A program made the position numbers and the translations under genes. Below the pieces are notes generated by a model. The model ran no database searches. It was not told the DNA's origin and was given only the letters and a program-made list of their open reading frames with translations. Of a stretch of DNA of 35,243 bases, positions 1 through 7,701 are shown one piece after another. Numbering within the stretch: position 1 is the first letter of the stretch; each line of letters begins with the position of its first letter. Source of the stretch: JAYUHK01 sp043767025 (lineage in GTDB: Bacteria; Bacteroidota; Bacteroidia; Chitinophagales; Saprospiraceae); NCBI GenBank assembly GCA_043767025.1, contig JAYUHK010000051.1, positions 1-35,243 of the forward strand. Reading direction: 5' to 3'.

Positions 1-155
1 ATCTTTGCTTATGGACTACAATCCATAGCACAAGCTCTCATTAATTCCTTTCAAAATATTATCCAAAATTTGATAGCCGCTTTTTTGTCATGTACTTAGA
101 CATTTTTTAGAAAATTTCCAACAGTATTTTAATTGAGTTTAGTGCCTTTTTAGAC
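1..155. other. Non-coding start of window, no recognisable gene
   Basis: No gene is recognised before trpF at 416. One frame on the plus strand is open from base 1 to a TAG at 97-99 (32 codons, ending in residues AAFLSCT) and could be the C-terminus of a gene truncated by the window edge. It matches no family I know and is too short to call. The remainder is A/T-rich. The structured part of this gap (156-336) is listed separately. No TAnnTTTG promoter box is seen directly upstream of trpF. Confidence 0.4.
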
Positions 156-294
156 GTGCCTTGTAGAAATTCAAGTTTTTGCAAAAATATCATCTGGCAA
201 AGCGAAAACTGTTTGAAGTCTGGCGCAGCCGACGAGTATTTTTCGCGCGCCGATGAGATTTTTAAGCAAAAACTTTAGAATTTCTACAGAGCAC
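156..294. repeat. Long imperfect palindrome (MITE- or REP-like element)
   Basis: The left arm 156-198 and the right arm 249-294 are reverse complements over most of their length (roughly 85%, with small indels). Shared blocks are GTAGAAATTC, GTTTTTGC and ATCTCATC/ATATCATC. Inside, GCGAAAA near 202 can pair with TTTTTCGC near 239-246, extending the stem and leaving a G/C-richer loop (about 211-235). The element lies 120 bp upstream of trpF and encodes nothing obvious. Its size and structure suit a non-autonomous palindromic repeat or a bidirectional terminator. From memory, similar sequence recurs between genes in other Bacteroidota genomes; this is not verified here, and no second copy is present in the window. 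Confidence 0.75.
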
Positions 295-336
295 TTGATT
301 TTTTTGGTTACTTTTTTCATCAAGGAAAAAAGTGAC
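294..336. repeat. Hairpin whose loop complements upstream bases
   Basis: Bases 307-318 (GTTACTTTTTTC) and 325-336 (GAAAAAAGTGAC) form a 12-bp stem with one G-T mismatch or wobble. The 6-base loop ATCAAG (319-324) is the exact complement of CTTGAT at 294-299, so a transcript could form an H-type pseudoknot or switch between two pairings. It directly follows the 156-294 palindrome and probably belongs to the same repeat element. Position upstream of trpF would allow an attenuator-like role, but no leader peptide rich in Trp codons is seen. Confidence 0.65.
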
Positions 337-415
337 AAAAGACAAGAAAATTACCACAAAATCAAGCTCAAATGAGTAAATTTAAAATCAATGCGTAACA
401 TCTTTTAAAATAAAA

Positions 416-1066
416 ATGCCAGCACCCAATTTAAAAATAAAAGTCTGCGGACTAAACGACCAACAAAATATTGAGCAACTCCAATCGCTCCCAATAAACT
501 ATATGGGATTTATTTTTTATAAAAATTCGCCGAGATTTTTTGATAAAAATATCAGTTTGGCGCAGCTCACAAACAACTTCTTGGGCATCGAAAAAGTAGG
601 CGTATTTGTGAACGAAACAAGCGACGCTGTTCTGGAGTTGGTAACCTTTCATCAGTTAGATGCAGTGCAGTTGCACGGCGACGAAAGCTCGGATTTTTGC
701 GCAGGCTTGTGTGATAAAGTCACTGTCATCAAGGCTTTTCAGATGGACGACGGATTTGATTTTAGTGCATTGCGAAGTTATTTGCCTTACGTGGGTTATT
801 TTTTATTTGACACTGCGACCAAAAATTATGGCGGAAGCGGCGAACAATTTAATTGGCAAAAACTACACGAATATCATTTTGAAAAACCATTTTTTTTGAG
901 CGGCGGCATCGACGACGATTCACAAGAAAAAATCAAACAATTCAAGCACCCGCAATTATTTGGGATTGATTTGAACTCCAAATTTGAAACTCAATACGGA
1001 ATTAAAAATTATAATAAATTAAAAAACTTCATAAAAAAATTGAACAATGACAGCAACGAGCAATAA
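416..1066 (+). CDS. trpF: Phosphoribosylanthranilate isomerase
   Basis: This is a 216-aa cytosolic TIM-barrel enzyme converting N-(5-phosphoribosyl)anthranilate to CdRP, the third step from chorismate to tryptophan. The family N-terminus KVCGL is present with the general-base cysteine at residue 11. The general-acid aspartate lies in LFDTATKNYGGSG (about residue 132). Phosphate-binding loops FFLSGGI and GIDLNSKFE...GIKN follow near the C-terminus. Length is normal for the family. The start at 416 gives a short tail before the first strand. It is the first gene of a compact operon and overlaps trpB by 20 bp, implying translational coupling. trpE, trpG, trpD and trpC are not upstream within the window, so the tryptophan genes are either split or separated by the palindrome at 156-336. 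Confidence 0.96.
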   Translation: MPAPNLKIKVCGLNDQQNIEQLQSLPINYMGFIFYKNSPRFFDKNISLAQLTNNFLGIEKVGVFVNETSDAVLELVTFHQLDAVQLHGDESSDFCAGLCDKVTVIKAFQMDDGFDFSALRSYLPYVGYFLFDTATKNYGGSGEQFNWQKLHEYHFEKPFFLSGGIDDDSQEKIKQFKHPQLFGIDLNSKFETQYGIKNYNKLKNFIKKLNNDSNEQ

Positions 1067-2258
1067 ATATGCAGTAAGTGAAAGCGGCTACTACGGCGAC
1101 TTTGGTGGCGCGTACATTCCCGAAATATTATTCAACAATGTGGAGGAATTAAAAAATTGTTATTTGAGCATCATGAGAAGCGAATCGTTCAAAATAGAAT
1201 TTGACGATTTGTTGAAAAATTATGTCGGCAGACCAACTCCGTTGTACTTTGCCAAAAACCTTTCGCAGCAATTCAAAGCAAATATTTACCTGAAGCGAGA
1301 GGACTTAACCCACACTGGAGCGCACAAAATTAACAACGCGATTGGGCAAATTTTGTTAGCCAACCGTTTGGGCAAAAAGCGGATTATTGCCGAAACTGGA
1401 GCCGGACAGCACGGCGTTGCGACCGCTACCGTTTGCGCCTTGATGGGTTTGGAATGTATCGTCTATATGGGGCAAGCCGACATCGAAAGGCAAGCTCCCA
1501 ACGTGACCCGTATGAAAATGTTGGGCGCAAAAGTAGTGGCAGTCACTTCGGGCAGCAAAACGCTGAAAGACGCAACCAACGAAGCCATCAGAGATTGGAT
1601 AAACAATGCCGACGACACTTATTATATCATTGGTTCTGTGGTCGGTCCGCACCCTTATCCCGACATGGTCGCCCGCTTTCAGTCGGTCATCAGCAAGGAA
1701 ATCAAAGAGCAATTAAAAAGCTGTACGGGCAAAGAAAATCCCGATTATGTGATTGCTTGTGTCGGTGGTGGCAGCAATGCGGCGGGCGCATTCTACCATT
1801 TTTTAGACGAAACCGATGTAAAATTAATCGGCGTAGAGGCAGCAGGCAAAGGAATAAAGTCTGGACACACCGCAGCGACTTTGTCCGTCGGAACGCCGGG
1901 AGTTATTCACGGGAGCAAAACGTATCTGATGCAAACTGCGGACGGACAAATTACCGAGCCGTATAGTCTTTCCGCAGGGCTTGATTATCCCGGAGTAGGA
2001 CCCGTCCACGCGTATTTGTTTGACACCAAACGTGCGACGTATCTGAACGTCACGGACGACGAAGCAATGGAAGCGGTCGTAAATTTGACTCAAACGGAGG
2101 GCATTATTCCAGCCCTCGAAACCGCCCACGCGTTGGCGGCATTGGCTCAAATACCTTTCAAGCCCACCGATGTCGTGGTGTTGAACTTGTCTGGCAGAGG
2201 CGACAAAGATTTGGCAACTTATATAAATTACCTAAACAATCAAGACGATGCAAAATAG
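1047..2258 (+). CDS. trpB: Tryptophan synthase beta chain
   Basis: This 403-aa PLP enzyme joins indole and serine to make tryptophan and works in an alpha2-beta2 complex with TrpA. The N-terminus carries the TrpB signature GYYGDFGGAYIPE. The PLP lysine is K94 in the motif THTGAHKINNA. The phosphate-binding glycine loop GGGSNAAG and the C-terminal LSGRGDKD are present. These features and the length fit the classical TrpB1 type rather than the longer TrpB2. The chosen ATG (1047) lies inside trpF and gives the usual short N-terminal arm; the next nearby ATG (1069) is out of frame. It overlaps trpA by 11 bp. Intact, with no missing catalytic residues. Confidence 0.98.
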   Translation: MTATSNKYAVSESGYYGDFGGAYIPEILFNNVEELKNCYLSIMRSESFKIEFDDLLKNYVGRPTPLYFAKNLSQQFKANIYLKREDLTHTGAHKINNAIGQILLANRLGKKRIIAETGAGQHGVATATVCALMGLECIVYMGQADIERQAPNVTRMKMLGAKVVAVTSGSKTLKDATNEAIRDWINNADDTYYIIGSVVGPHPYPDMVARFQSVISKEIKEQLKSCTGKENPDYVIACVGGGSNAAGAFYHFLDETDVKLIGVEAAGKGIKSGHTAATLSVGTPGVIHGSKTYLMQTADGQITEPYSLSAGLDYPGVGPVHAYLFDTKRATYLNVTDDEAMEAVVNLTQTEGIIPALETAHALAALAQIPFKPTDVVVLNLSGRGDKDLATYINYLNNQDDAK

Positions 2259-3027
2259 AATTGATGAGTTATTTACTCGAAAAAAAGAAAAAATACTATC
2301 TATTTTTTTGACGGCTGGCTATCCAAAGCACGACGATACTTTGTCTATCGTCAAGCAGTTGGACGCGTCGGGAGTGGATATGATTGAGATTGGGATTCCA
2401 TATTCCGACCCGTTAGCCGACGGTCCGATTATTCAGCAAAGCAGCCAGATTGCTTTAGAAAATGGGGTTACGCTTCCTGCTATTTTTGATGATTTAGAAG
2501 CTCTCCGAGCGACGACCGAAATGCCTGTTTTGTTGATGGGCTATTTGAATACCGTGATGCAATTCGGTATCGAAAGATTTTATGAGCAATGTCATCAGGT
2601 CGGTATTGACGGATTGATATTGCCCGATTTGCCGTTAGAGGAATACAATGCGGTACACAAACCTCTTGCCGAAAAATACAACATTCATGTTGTGTTTTTA
2701 ATCAGTCCCGACACTTCGCTCCAAAGAATAAAAACGATAGATGAACACAGCAAAGGATTTATTTACTTGGTTTCCTCCAACTCTACGACGGGTTCGGGCA
2801 AAAAAATACAAACTTCACTCAGCGATAAAGTGGTGGCAATCAACGAATTGGATTTAAAAAATCCTCTAATCATGGGTTTTGGCATCAAAGGCAAACCCGA
2901 GTTTGATGCTGCTTGTGAGTTAGTGAACGGCGCGATAATCGGCTCCTCTTTTATTCAGTTGTTGGAAAATACGACAGACCAGACGAAAGATATTTCTCAA
3001 TTTATTTCAAGCATCAAAAACGACTAA
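2248..3027 (+). CDS. trpA: Tryptophan synthase alpha chain
   Basis: This 259-aa TIM-barrel subunit cleaves indole-3-glycerol phosphate to indole and glyceraldehyde 3-phosphate and channels indole to TrpB. The signature IEIGIPYSDPLADGP is present with both catalytic acids, E47 and D58 (E49 and D60 in the enteric enzyme). Phosphate-binding segments follow (LVSSNSTTGSGKK, GFGIKGKPE, GAIIGSSF). The start ATG overlaps the trpB stop by 11 bp, so the two subunits are probably translationally coupled and made in equal amounts. Ten bases separate its stop from the downstream DAHP synthase. Intact and of usual length. Confidence 0.97.
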   Translation: MQNRIDELFTRKKEKILSIFLTAGYPKHDDTLSIVKQLDASGVDMIEIGIPYSDPLADGPIIQQSSQIALENGVTLPAIFDDLEALRATTEMPVLLMGYLNTVMQFGIERFYEQCHQVGIDGLILPDLPLEEYNAVHKPLAEKYNIHVVFLISPDTSLQRIKTIDEHSKGFIYLVSSNSTTGSGKKIQTSLSDKVVAINELDLKNPLIMGFGIKGKPEFDAACELVNGAIIGSSFIQLLENTTDQTKDISQFISSIKND

Positions 3028-3037
3028 ACTATTCGAT

Positions 3038-4039
3038 ATGATTATTCAATTACAAAAAAATATTAGTTCAGAAAATAGTCAAACTATTTATCACGAATTA
3101 GAAAAACAAAAATATGCGGTGACAGCCGTAAATACCCAATTTGAAAATTACTTAATCTGCATCGGAAAAGCGGACATCGACATACGAAGCATCGGGCATT
3201 TGAAGGGAATTAAGGATATTCACGGGGTGTCGGACAGCTATAAATTGGTGAGTAGAAAATGGAAAACGGACTACACAAAGATAGATTTAGGCGATAATAT
3301 CGTTATCGGCGACGGTATTCCTACTCTAATGGCTGGACCTTGCTCCATCGAAAGTGAGTCGCAAGTGGCTTCTATCGTCCAGCATTTAGAGAAAAATAAT
3401 TTACACATCATGCGCGGCGGCGTTTTCAAACCGCGCAGCTCGCCGTATGCGTTCAGGGGTTTGGGAATAGATGGACTCAAAATGATGTACAGCCAGTGTA
3501 AGCCCAAAAAGATTAAAATCATCACAGAAGTAATGCAAGTTTCACAAATTGCAGAAATGTTTGATTACGTAGATGTGTTTCAGGTGGGCGCACGCAATTC
3601 GCAGAATTATAACTTGTTAGATGCGTTGGGAGAAGTCGATAAACCGGTTTTGATTAAGCGCGGCATAAGCGGGACAGTCGAAGAACTGCTGCACTCGGCG
3701 GAATATATTTTTAGCAAAGGCAATGAAAGATTGATGTTGTGCGAAAGAGGCATCAGGACTTTTGAAACGATTTATCGAAATACGTTTGACATTAACGCCA
3801 TTCAAATCTTGAAAGATAGGTCACATTTGCCCGTCATAGCTGACCCGTCGCACGGCATCGGACTTCGAGAGTATGTACCAAAATTAGCAATAGCATCTTT
3901 GTTCGCAGGCGCAGACGGCGTTATTTATGAAGTCCACGAAAAGCCAGAAGAAGCAGTATCAGATGGACAGCAAACGCTCAATTTTATGGAGTCAGAGGAA
4001 ATGATAAATAAAATAAATACCATCAAACATTTGGTGTAA
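3038..4039 (+). CDS. aroF: DAHP synthase (3-deoxy-7-phosphoheptulonate synthase), type I-beta
   Basis: This 333-aa enzyme condenses phosphoenolpyruvate and erythrose 4-phosphate, the first step of the shikimate pathway. Residues 1 to about 75 form a small N-terminal region consistent with the ferredoxin-like regulatory domain of Thermotoga-type DAHP synthases. The catalytic barrel follows with MAGPCSIES, the substrate-binding loop RGGVFKPRSSPYAFRGLG, LIKRG, and the metal-binding DPSHG. No chorismate mutase domain is evident at either end. It is the fourth gene of the trp cluster (10-bp gap after trpA), so precursor supply may be co-expressed with the terminal tryptophan steps. Feedback inhibition through the N-terminal domain is likely by family analogy; the effector cannot be read from sequence. 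The gene symbol is generic. Confidence 0.93.
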   Translation: MIIQLQKNISSENSQTIYHELEKQKYAVTAVNTQFENYLICIGKADIDIRSIGHLKGIKDIHGVSDSYKLVSRKWKTDYTKIDLGDNIVIGDGIPTLMAGPCSIESESQVASIVQHLEKNNLHIMRGGVFKPRSSPYAFRGLGIDGLKMMYSQCKPKKIKIITEVMQVSQIAEMFDYVDVFQVGARNSQNYNLLDALGEVDKPVLIKRGISGTVEELLHSAEYIFSKGNERLMLCERGIRTFETIYRNTFDINAIQILKDRSHLPVIADPSHGIGLREYVPKLAIASLFAGADGVIYEVHEKPEEAVSDGQQTLNFMESEEMINKINTIKHLV

Positions 4040-4042
4040 AAT

Positions 4043-4209
4043 AGTTTTTAGTTTTTAGTTTTTAGTTTTTTTTGCGCAAGTAATTGATAGTCAATTAATT
4101 GCAATATAAGTTCTTAAGCTCTTGTACTTAAATAGATGACATTCATTATTCGACATAATTCGTTGATTTTCAATAGCTTATGATGAATCAGAATTAAAAA
4201 CTAAAAACT
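4043..4209. repeat. Intergenic inverted repeat enclosing a TAATTGA-N3-TCAATTA palindrome
   Basis: Just after the DAHP synthase stop there are four tandem copies of AGTTTTT (4043-4070). Two AAAAACT copies at 4196-4209 form a perfect 14-bp inverted match to the first two. Between them, 4081-4097 is the perfect palindrome TAATTGA-TAG-TCAATTA, followed by ATT. The block sits between convergent genes and could help end transcription from both sides. A second copy of the palindrome, with a different 3-base centre, is at 10171-10187, also near an ACTAAAAAC tract, which points to a repeat family rather than chance. Confidence 0.55.
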
Positions 4210-4253
4210 TATAACTAAGTAATTTTATATTTTTATAACTAAAAAAAACAGTT

Positions 4254-4955
4254 TTACGGTTTTACTTTTTTCAGTACGTCTTGCCACATCAGGCTCGTCC
4301 AGCGCGCATAACTCGCCGCCGAAGGGTGCAATCCGTCGCTCGCCACCAGCGCAGGATTGATTAGTCCTTCCCTTGTAATCGGCGTAATATCAAAATATGT
4401 GACATCGTATTCGCGCGCCATTTCAAAATTAATAGCATTGAAAATGTTGATTTGCGCTGTTATTTCTTGCACATTTCTGCCGCAGCCCTGCCCAAACGGC
4501 GTATATGCCCAGTCGGGAATCGAAAGCACAAAAACACGATTTTTGTTGCCACGCGCCAAATCAATCGCTCGGAGCAACAAAAAACGAAATTCGTTGCGGT
4601 AGTTTTCGGGCGAATAATAACGGTATTGATTATTGACTCCGATGAGCAAACTGACCAAATTATAGTTGCTATCCAACTTTTCAGCGTCCATTGCCGCAGA
4701 AAGTTCGTCGGTTGTCCAGCCAGTTTTCGCAATTATTTTGGGCGAAGCAATCGAAATTCCCTGCCCCCGAAGTTCGGCGGCAAGTAACGTCGGATAGTTT
4801 GCGCTGCTCGCCACACTTTCTCCGATGGTGTAAGAGTCGCCGAGTGCGAGATAGCGAATGGTGTCATTTTTGGTCATATCGGTAGGCATCGTTTCGCTTT
4901 TGGTGCAACTCCAAGAGATTATCAGGGTAAAAAAACACAAAAATTTAAAAAACAT
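4254..4955 (-). CDS. SGNH/GDSL-type hydrolase, probable lipoprotein
   Basis: From the ATG at 4955 the protein has 233 aa. A lipoprotein-like signal peptide (MFFKFLCFFTLIISWS) ends at C17; the Trp at -2 makes the lipobox atypical, but cysteine plus hydrophobic core fit Bacteroidota lipoproteins. SGNH blocks follow: GDSYTIGE with the nucleophile Ser, the oxyanion-hole region LIGVNNQ (GxNN instead of the usual GxND), and the C-terminal DGLHPS carrying the Asp-His pair. The family hydrolyses esters of lipids, acylated sugars or peptidoglycan O-acetyl groups; the substrate cannot be told. An ATG seven codons upstream would put extra residues before the signal and is less likely. It is a single gene, convergent with the trp operon and divergent from nupC. 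Confidence 0.85.
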   Translation of the reverse strand: MFFKFLCFFTLIISWSCTKSETMPTDMTKNDTIRYLALGDSYTIGESVASSANYPTLLAAELRGQGISIASPKIIAKTGWTTDELSAAMDAEKLDSNYNLVSLLIGVNNQYRYYSPENYRNEFRFLLLRAIDLARGNKNRVFVLSIPDWAYTPFGQGCGRNVQEITAQINIFNAINFEMAREYDVTYFDITPITREGLINPALVASDGLHPSAASYARWTSLMWQDVLKKVKP

Positions 4956-4995
4956 AGGCGCATTTATTATCCACAAAAGTAGATATTTTCAATGA

Positions 4996-5030
4996 TTTGT
5001 AGTACATTTCAAATAATATTTTTACCTTTG
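4996..5030 (+). promoter_or_regulatory. Bacteroidota-type promoter for nupC
   Basis: TACCTTTG at 5023-5030 fits the -7 consensus TAnnTTTG, with TTTG at 4996-4999 as the -33 element (23-base spacer, at the long end). Initiation would fall around 5034-5038, leaving a leader of about 75 bases. A 7-bp palindrome, CAATATT-A-AATATTG, sits at 5037-5051 right at the predicted start and could be an operator. Confidence 0.6.
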
Positions 5031-5110
5031 CTTGCTCAATATTAAATATTGTTTTTTGAAAGAAATAAATTTTTTATTGCGAATTTGACAAAATTTATAA
5101 CTTTTATTAC

Positions 5111-6409
5111 ATGGATATTTTTACTAACATTTGGAGAGGCGCGCTGGGACTTTTTGTATTGCTATTAATTTGCTACGCATTTAGCAACAATCGCAAAGCA
5201 ATCAACTGGAAATTAGTCGGTACTGGCGTTCTGCTACAATTAGTTTTTGCGTTGGGGGTTCTGAAAGTCGGCTTCATACACGATATTTTTGATTTTTTGT
5301 CCCAACGTTTTGTAGGTCTTATTAATCTCTCGCATCAAGGCACAGATTTTTTGTTCGGTAATTTGGCTAAACCGAATGAAAATTGGGGCTACGTCTTTGC
5401 AATTCAAGTTTTACCAAATATTATATTTTTTGCTGCGCTTTCGAGCCTACTTTATTATCTCGGAGTCCTCCAAAAAATCGCATGGGTTTTCGCTTGGGTA
5501 TTGAGCAAAACAATGAAATTATCTGGTTCGGAGAGTTTATCAACCGCAGCCAACATCTTTTTGGGGCAGACGGAAGCTCCGCTCATGGTAAAACCCTATC
5601 TCGCCGGTATGACTCGCTCCGAGATTTTGTGCGTCATGATTGGTGGCATGGCGAATACGGCGGGCAGTGTTTTGGCTGCTTATGTAGGCTTTTTGGGAGG
5701 CAGCGACCCCGTGCAACGCAATTTTTTTGCACTTCACATGCTGTCGCAATCCATTATGTCCGCTCCTGCGGCAATCGTAGTTTCCAAAATATTATTTCCC
5801 CAAACCGAAGAAGTAAGTACTAATTTAGAGGTTTCTCAAGAAAATATAGGTGACAATGCTTTGGACGCTATCTCAAACGGAACTACCGATGGCTTGAAAC
5901 TTGCAGTCAATGTTGGGGCAATGTTGGTCGTTTTTACTGCGCTAATGGCTGTCCTCAATCATATTTTTTTTATGTTCGGAAATGTGACATCGCTCAACGA
6001 ACACATTGTGGTTTGGTCAGGCGGCAGATACAACGGTTTGTCGCTCCAATGTATCTTCGGGAGTGTGTTCGCTCCTTTGGCTTGGATTATCGGAACTCCC
6101 GCCGAAGATATGTATTCGATTGGTCAATTATTGGGAGAAAAAACGATTATCAACGAATTTGTAGCCTATATTTCTTTGGGTAAAATGAACGATGCGCACC
6201 AGATTTTGAACCCTAAATCCATGCTAATAGCCACTTACGCCTTGTGTGGGTTCGCCAACTTCGCCTCTATCGGTATTCAAATCGGAGGCATTGGCGCATT
6301 AGCACCTTCGCAAAGGAAAAATCTTACCGAACTTGGTATGAAAGCACTTTTGGGCGGCTCTATCGCCTGCTTTATGACCGCAGCAATCGCAGGAATGTTG
6401 AATGGATAA
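5111..6409 (+). CDS. nupC: Concentrative nucleoside transporter (CNT/NupC family)
   Basis: This 432-aa inner-membrane protein imports nucleosides with Na+ or H+. Multiple hydrophobic segments run through the chain. The CNT hallmark motifs are present: GQTEAPLMVKPY, the preceding SESLSTAANIFLG, GGMANTAGSVLAAYVG, and the C-terminal NFASIGIQIGGIGALAP. Length and arrangement match bacterial CNT proteins. It has its own promoter-like sequence (4996-5030). Proximity to pyrR-pyrB suggests a role in pyrimidine salvage, but the family also carries purine nucleosides, so substrate is inferred from context only. No PyrR-binding-loop-like sequence was recognised in the leader. Confidence 0.93.
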   Translation: MDIFTNIWRGALGLFVLLLICYAFSNNRKAINWKLVGTGVLLQLVFALGVLKVGFIHDIFDFLSQRFVGLINLSHQGTDFLFGNLAKPNENWGYVFAIQVLPNIIFFAALSSLLYYLGVLQKIAWVFAWVLSKTMKLSGSESLSTAANIFLGQTEAPLMVKPYLAGMTRSEILCVMIGGMANTAGSVLAAYVGFLGGSDPVQRNFFALHMLSQSIMSAPAAIVVSKILFPQTEEVSTNLEVSQENIGDNALDAISNGTTDGLKLAVNVGAMLVVFTALMAVLNHIFFMFGNVTSLNEHIVVWSGGRYNGLSLQCIFGSVFAPLAWIIGTPAEDMYSIGQLLGEKTIINEFVAYISLGKMNDAHQILNPKSMLIATYALCGFANFASIGIQIGGIGALAPSQRKNLTELGMKALLGGSIACFMTAAIAGMLNG

Positions 6410-6438
6410 AAATTAAAAAACCTTAAATACGTGACATT

Positions 6439-7653
6439 TTGGAAATACCCGAAAAAAAACGGTTCAAAAATTTAGACGGACTTCGGTTCATCGCCGCTTT
6501 TTTTGTCATTATTGGACACTGCCAGCACGTTTTAATAGAAAAAGGACGAGCCGCTTTCGGAAATACATACTCTGTTTACTCGCCATTTGCGGACAAATTA
6601 GCCAATTTTGGCGTAGATTTTTTCTACGTTTTGAGTGGTTTTCTAATCAGCTATTTATTGATTGTAGAAATCGAACAAAACAAGTCTATCGATATCCGCC
6701 GCTTTTACATCAGGCGCGCGCTGCGGATTTGGCCTCTTTATTTTGCCTTCGGATTGATAGGTTTAATCTTTGGAAAATTCTTCACAAACTGGCTCGATTA
6801 CTACGCCGAAATTCCGTACACCATCAAAGATTTTGGCAGTAATCTGTTCTTTCTCACTACTTTTAGCATCAATATCCAAACACTTATTGGCTACCAAACT
6901 CCAGTCTCTTCCTTAATGGTAGGGCATTTTTGGTCACTCGGCATCGAAGAACAATTTTACTTAATTTGGGCACCCGCCATGTATTTATTCAGAAAAAATA
7001 TATGGATAATTATAATTATTTTTATCACAATCGGACTAATTTGTAATCAAATCCCGCCCGAATCTGTCAATCAATATTTTCACTACTTTTTTACGCCCAA
7101 CCGATTTTATCACTTCGGAATCGGCGCAGCTTTGGCTTACGGAATACGGCTTTTCCAAAACGATGCCACCAAAATAATTATTCAAAAATATAAAGATTAT
7201 TTTACGATAAATTTTGAAAAAGTGACATACTTAATTTCTACTAATTATTTTAAGTTTTCATTTTCGATAGCTTTGCAATTAATTTTTTTAGTTCCAACCT
7301 GTCGGTATTTATTCGGCGATTTCCATTATACTACCTTTGAACGCACTGCGCACGGCTATATTTCGGTAGGCATTATATGTGTGGCTATCACCAAGTTTTC
7401 TATATTTGAATGTTTGTTTTTAGAATCAAAATCCATTAAATATTTGGGGAAAATATCTTTTGGAGTCTATATATTTCATCTTATCACGATTTATATTTGC
7501 TTCAAGTTATTGAATAGTTGCGGTTTTTATCCATTTACGACCCTTTTTTATTGGTTGCTTCCACTTTGTTCTACTGTATTGACTGTCTTGTTGTCCGCTA
7601 TTTCTTATCAGTTTTTTGAATTGTATTTTTTGAGAAAAAAAGAAAAAATGTGA
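6439..7653 (+). CDS. Membrane acyltransferase (acyltransferase family 3)
   Basis: This roughly 404-aa integral membrane protein has the acyltransferase-3 (OafA/NodX-like) signatures: NLDGLRFIAAFFVIIGHC with the catalytic-type His, FFYVLSGFLISYLL, RRALRIWPLYF, and FWSLGIEEQFYLIW. About ten hydrophobic segments follow. Such enzymes O-acylate surface polysaccharides, lipids or other extracytoplasmic acceptors; the acceptor is unknown. No ATG is available near the conserved start: an in-frame TAA is at 6424-6426 and the first usual start codon after it is TTG at 6439. It lies 29 bp after nupC, probably the same transcript. Its stop overlaps an 8-bp inverted repeat before the pyrR promoter. It carries no SGNH domain, unlike OafA. 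Confidence 0.88.
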   Translation: MEIPEKKRFKNLDGLRFIAAFFVIIGHCQHVLIEKGRAAFGNTYSVYSPFADKLANFGVDFFYVLSGFLISYLLIVEIEQNKSIDIRRFYIRRALRIWPLYFAFGLIGLIFGKFFTNWLDYYAEIPYTIKDFGSNLFFLTTFSINIQTLIGYQTPVSSLMVGHFWSLGIEEQFYLIWAPAMYLFRKNIWIIIIIFITIGLICNQIPPESVNQYFHYFFTPNRFYHFGIGAALAYGIRLFQNDATKIIIQKYKDYFTINFEKVTYLISTNYFKFSFSIALQLIFLVPTCRYLFGDFHYTTFERTAHGYISVGIICVAITKFSIFECLFLESKSIKYLGKISFGVYIFHLITIYICFKLLNSCGFYPFTTLFYWLLPLCSTVLTVLLSAISYQFFELYFLRKKEKM

Positions 7654-7666
7654 CTTTAAAAGTCAC
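7650..7666. promoter_or_regulatory. Perfect inverted repeat at the pyrR promoter
   Basis: GTGACTTT (7650-7657) and AAAGTCAC (7659-7666) are perfect reverse complements around a single A. The repeat overlaps the TGA of the acyltransferase gene and ends exactly where the -33 TTG of the pyrR promoter begins. This placement suits an operator for a dimeric regulator. It lacks a following T-run, so an intrinsic terminator is less likely. Confidence 0.5.
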
Positions 7667-7697
7667 TTGTCAATTTTACAAAAAAAATCTACCTTTG
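7667..7697 (+). promoter_or_regulatory. Promoter for pyrR-pyrB, close to the start codon
   Basis: TTG at 7667-7669 and TACCTTTG at 7690-7697 match the Bacteroidota -33 and -7 elements with a 20-base spacer. Transcription normally begins only a few bases after the TTTG, so the 5' end would fall at about 7701-7704, at the pyrR ATG (7702). The mRNA is therefore predicted to be leaderless or nearly so. Confidence 0.7.
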
Positions 7698-7701
7698 CAT
7701 T

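Noticed and set aside
1..99. Open frame of 32 codons ending at a TAG (97-99)
   Set aside because: Could be the end of a truncated upstream gene but matches no family and is short enough to be chance.
1356..1712. Long minus-strand frame inside trpB and many similar antisense frames elsewhere
   Set aside because: They lie opposite well-recognised conserved genes and have no family similarity; they are shadows of the coding strand.
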